This document shows positions 55,433 through 64,000 of a stretch of 64,000 bases of DNA, in pieces (position 1 is the first letter of the stretch; each line of letters begins with the position of its first letter). Made by a program: the position numbers and the translations under genes. This DNA comes from Lucinisca nassula (Eukaryota > Mollusca > Bivalvia > Lucinida > Lucinidae). The stretch lies in assembly GCA_963580285.1 (NCBI GenBank), contig OY757014.1:100752072-100816071 (forward strand), read 5' to 3'. The notes beneath the pieces were generated by a model that searched no databases, was not told the origin of the DNA, and worked only from the letters and a program-made list of their open reading frames with translations.

Positions 55433-56258
55433 AAAAAAAATGTGTTCCCCTGTACACCCAACTTTCTCTAGAGCAGTGGAGGGTATTATTATTGACATGC
55501 GGCAATTATCGACACCTTCAACACATCCCAGCAACCTTCCGTTACGTCATTAGTAGGGCTGGGTACCGCCTTTGGAAATTGTACCGCGGTACACCACGGT
55601 ATACACCCATGTACCTCGGTACGTACCGTGGTATACCGCAGGTTTCAAACACCAAGTGTTTGTGCTTCGTAACATAAAGCAGACAAATAAACAGAATCAT
55701 TGCGCGTTTCTAGGGGTTTACGGTCGCGAAAAATGTGACACTGGCAATTGTATTGTCTTTGCAGTTTATCTGGATGTGATCTTTACTGATTACTTTTAAT
55801 CTGTCCATGGCCTATCACTAATCTTATGCCAATAAATTAGTTAATCCTATTAACAAATAAGACACGGTGTTTTTTTCCAAATTGCCATGTGATAATTAGC
55901 GTAAAGTAAGCCAAGATTGCAAGTCATTCTTTTCATGTGTCACTTAATATTGACACCTTGATGTTCAACCCGCTGATATAGCGATCCTTTTGATATTGCG
56001 TGATTGGCTTTAGTTGGCTAACAATTGAGCATATTTTATAATTATTGACAATATTAACAGGATTAAAGACGTCGGGTTCTTCAGAAGTCGCCACATGCTA
56101 TCTCCCTGCATTATCCATTTGAACTGTCTCTGGGCAATTCGTCATAAAATTATTTATTCACAGTTGGACACAGCACAATAAAATCGTATATATATTGTCA
56201 GCATAATGATTTTATAAAACATTTTTATCCAGAAGCAAACGAAATGCATTTTAAGTAA

Positions 56259-59200
56259 AAACTAGAGCCAGTGTTTATGAAACACAATGCCCCCAACTGC
56301 TTGACCCTAACACTGCTTGTCCCTAACAGTAATTGAGATATCTTGTTTTTATGTGGCTGTAATGCTGAAATTACACAAGAAAAGCTGTAGTTAATCATCT
56401 ACTCATCATCCCTGACCAGTCTGTGAAGTTTCGGGGAAAAACCTAAAATAGTTTTTTAGATATCTTGCTTACAAACTTAAAACGCGAAAAATTTCAAAGG
56501 GCCATAACTCAAGAAAAAAATTTCGGATTTTTTTCAAAAGTTAATCAGTTCATCTACTCATCATCCCCAACCAGCCTGTAAAGTTTCAGGGCAATAGCTC
56601 GAACAATTTTTGAGATATCTTGCTTACAAGCTGAAAACACGAAAAAAATCAAAGGGCCATAACTCAAGAAAAAAAAATTGGATTTTTTTCAAAAGTTAAT
56701 CAGTTCATCTACTCATCATACCCAACCAGTCTGTGAAGTTTTGGGGAAAAACCTCGTATAGTTTTTGAGATATCTTGCTTACAAACTTAAAACGCGAAAA
56801 ATTTCAAAGGGCCATAACTCAAGAAAAAAATATAGGATTTTTTTTCAACAGTTAATCAGTTCATCTACACATCATCCCAAACCAGCTTGTAAAGTTGCAG
56901 GGCAATCGCTCAAACAATTATTGAGATATCTTGCTTACAAGCTGAAAACACGAAAAAAATCTAAGGGCCATAACTAAAGAAAAAAAATCGGATTTTTTTT
57001 TCAAAAGTTGATCAGTTCATCTACTCATCATCCCCGACAAGTCTGTGAAGTTTCGGGGAAAAACCTCAAATAGTTTTTTAGATATCTTGCTTACAAACTT
57101 TAAACGCGAAAAATTTCAAAGGGCCATAACGCAAGAAAAAAATTTCGGATTTTTTTCAAAAGTTAATCAGTTCATCTACTCATCATCCCCAACCAGCATG
57201 TAAAGTTTCAGGGCAATAGCTCAAACAGTTTTTGAGATATCTTGCTTACAAGATTTCATAGTATTTTTTGCAAAGGGGCATAACTCAAAAAAGGGGCATA
57301 ATCCTGACGAGAAAAAAAAACACGGGTCAATTATTTTTTCATGAGGAATCCATATATGAAATTTCAAAAACCTAGCACCCATGGTTCTAAAGTTATGCTA
57401 TGCAGTAAAAAGTGGGACGGACGTAAGGACGGAAGGACGGAAGGACGGACGGACGAACAGGGCAAAACCAATATGCCAAAACGCGAAAAATTTCAAAGGG
57501 CCATAACTCAAGAAAAAAATTTCGGATTTTTTTCAAAAGTTAATCAGTTCATCTACTCATCATCCCCAACCAGCCTGTAAAGTTTCAGGGCAATAGCTCA
57601 AACAATTTTTGAGATATCTTGCTTACAAGCTGAAAACACGAAAAAAATCAAAGGGCCATAACTCAAGAAAAAAAAATTGGATTTTTTTCAAAAGTTAATC
57701 AGTTCATCTACTCATCATACCCAACCAGTCTGTGAAGTTTTGGGGAAAAACCTCATATAGTTTTTGAGATATCTTGCTTACAAACTTAAAACGCGAAAAA
57801 TTTCAAAGGGCCATAACTCAAGAAAAAAATATAGGATTTTTTTTCAACAGTTAATCAGTTCATCTACACATCATCCCAAACCAGCTTGTAAAGTTGCAGG
57901 GCAATCGCTCAAACAATTATTGAGATATCTTGCTTACAAGCTGAAAACACGAAAAAAATCTAAGGGCCATAACTCAAGAAAAAAAATCGGATTTTTTTCA
58001 AAAGTTGATCAGTTCATCTACTCATCATCCCCGACAAGTCTGTGAAGTTTCGGGGAAAAACCTCAAATAGTTTTTTTAGATATCTTGCTTACAAACTTAA
58101 AACGCGAAAAATTTCAAAGGGCCATAACTCAAGAAAAAAATTTCGGATTTTTTTCAAAAGTTAATCAGTTCATCTACTCATCATCCCCAACCAGCATGTA
58201 AAGTTTCAGGGCAATAGCTCAAACAGTTTTTGAGATATCTTGCTTACAAGATTTCATAGTATTTTTTGCAAAGGGGCATAACTCAAAAAAGGGGCATAAT
58301 CCTGACGAGAAAAAAAACACAGGTCAATTATTTTTTCATGAGGAATCCATATATGAAATTTCAAAAACCTAGCACCCATGGTTCTAAAGTTATGCTATGC
58401 AGTAAAAAGTGGGACGGACGTAAGGACGGAAGGACGGAAGGACGCCAAAACGCGAAAAATTTCAAAGGGCCATAACTCAAGAAAAAAATTTCGGATTTTT
58501 TTTTCAAAAGTTAATCAGTTCATCTACTCATCATCCCCAACCAGCCTGTAAAGTTTCAGGGCAATAGCTCAAACAATTTTTGAGATATCTTGCTTACAAG
58601 CTGAAAACACGAAAAAAATCAAAGGGCCATAACTCAAGAAAAAAAAATTGGATTTTTTTCAAAAGTTAATCAGTTCATCTACTCATCATACCCAACCAGT
58701 CTGTGAAGTTTTGGGGAAAAACCTCATATAGTTTTTGAGATATCTTGCTTACAAACTTAAAACGCGAAAAATTTCAAAGGGCCATAACTCAAGAAAAAAA
58801 TATAGGATTTTTTTTCAACAGTTAATCAGTTCATCTACACATCATCCCAAACCAGCTTGTAAAGTTGCAGGGCAATCGCTCAAACAATTATTGAGATATC
58901 TTGCTTACAAGCTGAAAACACGAAAAAAATCTAAGGGCCATAACTCAAGAAAAAAAAATCGGATTTTTTTCAAAAGTTGATCAGTTCATCTACTCATCAT
59001 CCCCGACAAGTCTGTGAAGTTTCGGGGAAAAACCTCAAATAGTTTTTTTAGATATCTTGCTTACAAACTTAAAACGCGAAAAATTTCAAAGGGCCATAAC
59101 TCAAGAAAAAAATTTCGGATTTTTTTCAAAAGTTAATCAGTTCATCTACTTATCATCCCCAACCAGCATGTAAAGTTTCAGGGCAATAGCTCAAACAGTT

Positions 59201-59475
59201 TTTGAGATATCTTGCTTACAAGATTTCATAGTATTTTTTGCAAAGGGGCATAACTCAAAAAAGGGGCATAATCCTGACGAGAAAAAAAACACGGGTCAAT
59301 TATTTTTTCATGAGGAATCCATATATGAAATTTCAAAAACCTAGCACCCATGGTTCTAAAGTTATGCTATGCAGTAAAAAGTGGGACGGACGTAAGGACG
59401 GAAGGACGGAAGGACGGACGGACGAACAGGGCAAAACCAATATGCCCCCACAACTTCTTCGAAGTTGGGGGCATA
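56259..59475 (+). mobile_element. Helitron-like tandem-core element, family B, inside the hAT
   Basis: 5' end AAACTAGAGCCAGTG (compare AAACTAGAATTG in family A). Subterminal ATGCCCCCAACT (56287-56298) is the exact complement of AGTTGGGGGCAT (59463-59474) in the 3' hairpin (59441-59475). The core has units of about 155 bp (GGGCCATAACTCAAGAAAAA, GTTAATCAGTTCATCTACTC, GTAAAGTTTCAGGGCAATAG, TGAGATATCTTGCTTACAAG). The tail is (GGAC)n. Recurring open frames inside the array are by-products of repetition. Confidence 0.8.
56476..59440 (+). repeat. Higher-order repeat, three blocks of about 1 kb, each with the element tail
   Basis: Blocks recur at spacings of 999 and 971 bp (marks 56765, 57764, 58735). 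Each ends with GGGGCATAATCCTGACGAG, CATGGTTCTAAAGTTATGCT and GGGACGGACGTAAGGACGGA (57412, 58411, 59382), but only the last is followed by the terminal hairpin. Confidence 0.88.
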
Positions 59476-59573
59476 AAAAGTGTTAGTACTATGTGCCCGA
59501 CGTATTTTTACTCCAGATATTTAAGTCAATACAAAGCTTAAGCAAGAACTAAATGCCATTATTATATTATTGC

Positions 59574-60318
59574 AAACGGAACCGTTTCTTCTTCTCCATT
59601 GCTGCACAGACTGATCAGCACACAACATACTGTCTTGCAATGTCATCTTTGTCAGTCGTGTTCCGACAAGCAATGCATATATATGTTACAAAATTTTAAC
59701 GCAAGACTACTTTGAGCCCCAATTAGCAGGATTAAACTGTTACTCTTTGGTTATAAATTTATTACCTATTTATCGGTCGCGTCGGCGTCTTAGAACTTAA
59801 CAGTGCTCAGCATGACTAGCGGCGCATTATAAAATATACTTTGCGTCCCTGTAAGGTATTTTTTTCGCGGCCGACGCTAGTGAAATCGTTTCGCAAACAT
59901 ATTTTTATAAACGGAAGCGTTTCTTCCTCTCCATTGCTTCACTAACCGATCAACGTGTCATCTTTGTCAGTCGTGTTCCGACAAGCAGTGCATATATATA
60001 TATATATGTTACAAAGTTTTCATGCAAGATTACTTTGAGCCCCAATTAGCAGGATTAAACTGTTACGCTTTGGTTATAAATTTATTACCTATTTATCTAT
60101 GTTAATGCGGAGTGGCCTGCATGCGGAGCATGCTCTATTATTTATTACCGCTTTTCATCTCAGGTATCCGATAATATTAGCACCCTATCGGTCGCGTCGG
60201 TCTCTTTGAACTTAACAGTTCTCAGCATGACTAGCGGCGCATTATAAAAGGTACTTTGCAACCCTGCGAGGTATATGTTCGTGGCCGACGCTAGTGAAAT
60301 CGTTTCGCAAACATATTT
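59574..60318. repeat. Direct duplication inside the hAT, period about 335 bp
   Basis: AAACGGAACCGTTTCTTCTT (59574) and AAACGGAAGCGTTTCTTCCT (59909) begin two units sharing GTCAGTCGTGTTCCGACAAG, GCCCCAATTAGCAGGATTAA, GACTAGCGGCGCATTATAAA and GCCGACGCTAGTGAAATCGT. Unit 2 has about 90 extra bases (around 60097-60185). Confidence 0.82.
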
Positions 60319-60768
60319 TTGTTCTTACGCAAACATTGTGTTAAATTATATAAAATTTCCGATAAAATCCGGAACTTGCCGAAAGTACCGGTACGGCGAA
60401 AAAGTACCGTGGTACATACCGCCGGAAGAAAATACCGCGGTTTACCGGTGCACCGGTTTTACCGCGCACCCCTAGTCATTAGTTTCTTAACGCGGTACAT
60501 TTGAATATCCTCGGAAGTCGTCATTGATCGTTATATCAAGCCGATATTTTCGTACAGAAAATCGCAACAGCGACTTACATTTTGACATCCAGAGATATTG
60601 ATCATTTTATCAATAATTTTAAGGTGAGTAAATGTTTCTATTTGCGCTTACCGACAATATATAGCCACATTCCCACGGTAATTCCCGAACAATTTTGCCC
60701 CGTCATCTGCTACGCAATTGTTTCTATATCATAGTTGTCGTTCTTAGGGGCTATTGGCATAGAAGTCG

Positions 60769-60821
60769 GGGTGTCGATAATTACCTCCGAAATGGGAAGA
60801 GGGAGGTAATTATCGACACCC
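60769..60821. repeat. Perfect 20-bp hairpin
   Basis: Arms GGGTGTCGATAATTACCTCC (60769-60788) and its exact complement (60802-60821), 13-nt loop. AATTATCGACACC also occurs left of the hAT (about 55504). Confidence 0.85.
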
Positions 60822-61774
60822 TGTATCAAAACCTGAAACTACGGCTATTAGTCGACGCAGTTGTTATTATAAGTGAAGCAATTACAAAAGCAGTTACCTT
60901 CACACTTATTTACATAGTTTTGTGGTATATGGTGCCTGAGCAGTGGGGCTGGTGTTTGACGGAGGGTTCCGAACCGGGTGAGAACCAGTTCGGAAAATAA
61001 GAGCATACAATTTATTACTTATCTTACAAATATAAAGACATCTATAAATCATATAAACAGAAATCAAAATAATGTAAAATATCACATTATGCTTGCATAT
61101 TACAAATATACTTAACAACAATTGAAAAGTTTTACAAATATAAACAAAGTTCAAAATCGAACAAAAACAAGATTATATGAATATCACATAATGCTTCCAT
61201 AGCAGCAATTAGCCCGGTTACGCAGATCGGTATCTCTTGTATTACTCAGACCTTGTATATAACGCTTGTTTGTGCAACCACACGGACGTAACTGCAGGCC
61301 GTAACGGCCACGGCTAGATCTTCGGGCATGTTCTGAGAACTCCCAAATTTACTAATGGTTTAGACTTAAGTAACTAAACCACTGTTTCTGTTTATTTTGG
61401 ATGTATTTTATTATATATCACGGTCTTTCAAACGACTGTCCATTTAAAACTTTAATGAAATTTCAGCACACTTTATCATTGGTTTTCGTCACCAAATCGT
61501 AACAGGGTTACTGATGAGGCTTTAGTAGCCGAAACTGCGCAGTCTGACCCACTTCAGATGTGTTCAGTGTTCTTAAGGGATACTCATTTTATTCTTTATC
61601 TCTTGAATTTTTTGATAAAGATGCTATGGTATGTCTTGATATTGCGTTTCTAGGCAAGTAGGTTCAGATACTTCATATTCGCCTTCGGACCTTAAGGCCC
61701 TTAAGCCAGTATCGAGCTGTCTCAACCTATATGCTTTGTAATGCGATAGACATATCACCATCTCCAGATTTAGT
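60822..61774. other. No gene recognised upstream of the transposase-like gene
   Basis: Contains a scrap of the 'GGCCTAATTGGCCG' repeat (TTACTGATGAGGCTTTAGTA, about 61507). No TATA or terminal inverted repeat could be assigned. Confidence 0.4.
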
Positions 61775-63097
61775 ATGAACCCAGATGCGATAAAGCATCC
61801 CTTTATTTCAGGTGCAATGTCTAGGCAGCTTTCTGCAAAGAAGAAGAGGGTTCAATACAGCCCAGAAAACATGGCTCTCGCCATTGACATGGTGAGAAAA
61901 GGACTGATGAATAAGAAGCAAGCCTCTTCTACCTATGGAGTGCCGCGCACAACATTACTAGACAAACTTGCTGTCAGGGTTCCTGAGCAACCAACAAGAC
62001 CTGGCCCACTGCCTATTTTAACACAAGCAGAGGAGGAGGTTGTTGTCAATTATTGCAAACTAATGACCGAAATTGGTTATCCCCTCACAAGGAAGGAGTT
62101 GAAATGTGAAGTAAAGAAAGTTCTAGATTCCGATGGTCGCAAAACCCCATTTAAAGATAACCTTCCAGGAAAGGACTGGTTTAAAGCATTTGTATCTCGC
62201 CATCCGGATCTCACAGAAAGGGCCCCTATGTCCCTTGGTCATGAGCGCGCTATTATATCTGATGACATGATTAAGGGCTGGTTCAATGGCGTCTATACAT
62301 TTCTAGAGAAGGAAATTCCAGATTGGCAGGCTTTAATTAAAGATCCACGGCGCATATTCAATGCGGATGAAAGTGGATTTCCCTTGTGTATTACTACAGG
62401 AAAGGTTCTGGCCCCAAAAGGTGTGCGACATGTCTATCACGTTGTGCCAAATAATAAAACTCAAATAACCGTTATGGTATGTTTTAATGCCTTTGGAGAA
62501 TATGTTCCTCCAGTTATAGTATATCCTGGTCAGAGATTTCGTGATGTAGGCATCAACGGATTCCCAGAGGCAATTTATGGACACACCGATAGTGGTTGGA
62601 TGGATAGTGCTCTGTTCGTCGAGTTCTTATATCATCTGAAACAGTTTGCCGAGGGAAAACAAATCACATTCCCAATATTGCTATTTGTTGACGGCCATTC
62701 AACACACATGTCTCTACAGGCTGCTGAATTCTGCCGTGACAATGACATCATTCTGTACTGTTTATTGCCTAACGCCACTCATATACTGCAGCATTGTGAC
62801 GTTGGCTTGTTTTCCCCAATGAAGAAAGCTTGGAGTAACGCTGTGAAGTCATGGCAGATGGAACTTCTTGGTGAGATTCTTACAAAGAAATGCTTCCCAG
62901 AAATTTTTAGAAAGGCTTGGGTCAGTGTTACAACCTTAGAAAATGCAGTTCATGGATTCCGTCGCTGTGGCTTATTTCCTCTAACACCAGATGGGATAGA
63001 TACAACAAAGTTAGGGCCTTCCAAGATTGCATCAAGCACTTCTTCAAGTCAGATTCTTCCAGAAACTGGTTCTTCTGTCCTCCTTCCAATGGTTTAA
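61775..63097 (+). CDS. Pogo/Tigger-type (Tc1/mariner superfamily) transposase-like protein, intact
   Basis: 440 codons from ATG 61775, uninterrupted. Residues ~28-66 (YSPENMALAIDMVRKGLMNK ...YGVPRTTLLDKL) form a Psq-type helix-turn-helix. Residues ~80-150 (TQAEEEVVVNYC; RKELKCEV; KDWFKAFVSRHP) form a CENP-B-type DNA-binding domain. Residues ~185-400 are a DDE_1-type catalytic domain with Asp198 (FNADESGF), Asp306 (LLFVDGHSTH) and Asp342 (LQHCDVGLFSPMKKAW), the expected triad positions. A Ser/Thr-rich tail ends it. CCCTTTATTTCAG|GTGCAATG at 61799-61811 resembles a splice acceptor, so translation may start at the second ATG (residue 15) with an upstream exon. No TIRs were found around it: it could be a decayed transposon copy or a domesticated jerky/TIGD-like gene. 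Confidence 0.88.
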   Translation: MNPDAIKHPFISGAMSRQLSAKKKRVQYSPENMALAIDMVRKGLMNKKQASSTYGVPRTTLLDKLAVRVPEQPTRPGPLPILTQAEEEVVVNYCKLMTEIGYPLTRKELKCEVKKVLDSDGRKTPFKDNLPGKDWFKAFVSRHPDLTERAPMSLGHERAIISDDMIKGWFNGVYTFLEKEIPDWQALIKDPRRIFNADESGFPLCITTGKVLAPKGVRHVYHVVPNNKTQITVMVCFNAFGEYVPPVIVYPGQRFRDVGINGFPEAIYGHTDSGWMDSALFVEFLYHLKQFAEGKQITFPILLFVDGHSTHMSLQAAEFCRDNDIILYCLLPNATHILQHCDVGLFSPMKKAWSNAVKSWQMELLGEILTKKCFPEIFRKAWVSVTTLENAVHGFRRCGLFPLTPDGIDTTKLGPSKIASSTSSSQILPETGSSVLLPMV

Positions 63098-63806
63098 GAA
63101 GGACAGCTAACACTGAAACAGTTTCCGTAAAAGTCGTGCTTATTTATTAGTGACAACGTCGATGCAACGTCGTGACATTGCATCGGCGTATTACTTAGAC
63201 TTCATGGGCATGACATGGGTCTTATTCTTAAAGGCGACCAGCACTGACTCAGGCGAGCAGTCTTGCCAGAGCCATTGCTGCCCTCGGATAGGTACAAGAA
63301 AAGATGCGTAATAGTTGGCTGTGCACATGCATTTGACAAAATGTATGTAAATTTGATAATGCTACGAGTAATAAGGACAGTAATACAGAGGAAATGATTA
63401 ACATCTTAAGCCCCAGAGTGAATAGAATATGTAACGAACGCCGACGGACGCCGACAGACGCCTGGGGTATGGCAATAGCTCACCCTACTTTCGAAAGGCG
63501 AGCAAAAATGGTTGATTATCAACTTCTCAAACTGGGGAAGCCTTCCTTTTAAAAGGAAACTTTATTTCTAGACTGTAATGTTTTCTGGGTGCGTTGTTGA
63601 AACAACATAGATATAAATATCTGTCATCTTAGTACTGATGCTTGAAAATCTGCCGTGTGTGTCAATACCCCTTAAATGACGCATAGAAAAGAGCGAAACT
63701 TGATTCAAACGACTGACTGCGCATGTGCGCATTGGTCTCACACTAGGGCAGGTTGTTTCAAGGCGCAAACAGCTTTTATTGAAGCTAGATGAAAAGATAA
63801 ACAACT
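63098..63806. other. No gene recognised; GCAACGTCG motifs
   Basis: CAACGTCGATGCAACGTCGTGACATTGCATCGGCG (63155-63189, in parts) is an imperfect inverted repeat. CGACGGACGCCGACAGACGCC at 63440 is a short tandem. No pairing with sequence upstream of the transposase-like gene was seen. Confidence 0.4.
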
Positions 63807-63858
63807 ATGTGGCTTCTGCTTCTGTGGTTGTCTGTGTATTCTTTGGATTCTGTAATAG
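63807..63858 (+). CDS. Possible first coding exon encoding a signal peptide (partial gene)
   Basis: ATG 63807 opens MWLLLLWLSVYSLDSVI, a short strongly hydrophobic N-terminus of signal-peptide type. It runs directly into AATAG|GTAAATAA, a good splice-donor match at 63859. The downstream exon would lie outside the window; a SINE-1 starts nine bases into the putative intron. The ATG context (AACTATGT) is weak. Inferred from exon-like structure only. Confidence 0.3.
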
Positions 63859-63867
63859 GTAAATAAA

Positions 63868-64000
63868 TCTTTGTTTGTTTGTTTGATTTGAGGTTTAACA
63901 TCCCCGTCAACACTGTATAGGTCATTTTGGAGACGTTGCTTCCAATTTTGTGGGACTTTTACCCGACATTGAGATGAAATGACATCTCAAGCCCTGTCGC
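63868..64000 (-). mobile_element. SINE-1, runs off the window
   Basis: Tail ATCTTTGTTTGTTTGTTTGA, then GAGGTTTAACATCCCCGTCA to CAAGCCCTGTCGC at the last base. The head lies beyond the window. Confidence 0.9.

Larger units (their letters stand above)
55554..60474. mobile_element. hAT-type non-autonomous element, 4.9 kb, with 8-bp target duplication
   Basis: Exact 8-bp duplication GTCATTAG at 55546-55553 and 60475-60482. Ends TAGGGCTGGGTACCGCC (left) and, reverse complemented, TAGGGGTGCGCGGTA (right). TACCGCGGTA/ACCGTGGTA subterminal motifs cluster inside both ends (55567-55640; 60385-60460). These are hAT features. No transposase frame is found. About 3.2 kb of the interior is a Helitron-like insertion (56259-59475), leaving about 1.7 kb of hAT sequence. 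Confidence 0.87.

Noticed and set aside
56765..58980. Repeated open frames in the family B array (MRYLAYKLKTRK...)
   Set aside because: Periodic by-product of the tandem unit; start codons are not ATG and the frame depends on unit length.
60695..61000. 101-codon open frame
   Set aside because: Starts at TTG and runs through the 20-bp hairpin; no family or exon support.

Overview
The window looks like non-coding, repeat-saturated nuclear DNA of an animal, most likely a bivalve mollusc. This is inferred from the mix of elements: Helitron-like elements with tandem-repeat cores and a (GGAC)n/(GACA)n tail like the bivalve 'pearl' family, two SINE types, many foldback MITEs, AT-rich spacers and long (CA)n/(GA)n tracts. 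The species cannot be named from sequence alone. No operons, rRNA, stand-alone tRNA genes or CRISPR arrays are visible.

Layout. 1-14.2 kb: a field of small elements. It holds copies of a palindromic MITE (here 'family P'), a SINE ending in CGTTAAACCTCAAATCAAAC ('SINE-1'), a tRNA-derived SINE with intact A and B boxes, a hAT-type MITE, four foldbacks with long near-perfect arms, and the 3' end of a LINE split by a MITE. 14.3-24.4 kb: sparse DNA with a nested P / long-TIR / P structure (19.2-21.7 kb) and a degenerate tandem array (21.8-23.1 kb). 24.4-32.2 kb: tandem arrays around a young Ty3/Gypsy-type LTR retrotransposon (26290-31115). It has 171-bp LTRs and one long gag-pol frame broken by two in-frame TAG codons. 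32.2-35.2 kb: a decayed jockey/CR1-like LINE on the minus strand, split by a hairpin element that left a 19-bp duplication. 35.2-42.8 kb: tandem arrays, a second hairpin element, and a three-level nest (SINE inside MITE inside SINE, 38548-39401). 42.8-52.4 kb: more SINEs, a broken reading frame, a long-TIR DNA element, a 1-kb tandem segmental duplication and a TA-flanked TIR element. 52.4-55.4 kb: a complete Helitron-like element whose core forms a higher-order repeat. 55.5-60.5 kb: a hAT-type element with an exact 8-bp target duplication that carries a second Helitron-like tandem-repeat element. 61.8-63.1 kb: an intact 440-codon pogo/Tigger-type transposase-like gene. 63.8 kb: a possible signal-peptide first exon running off the window.

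The genes seen are mobile-element genes: gag-pol, two LINE polyprotein remnants and a pogo-like transposase. The only candidates for host coding sequence are the pogo-like ORF (it may be domesticated), a small secretory-looking ORF at 47.3 kb and the short exon at 63.8 kb. What the window mainly offers is a readable insertion history: target-site duplications and split elements give relative ages at about ten places.
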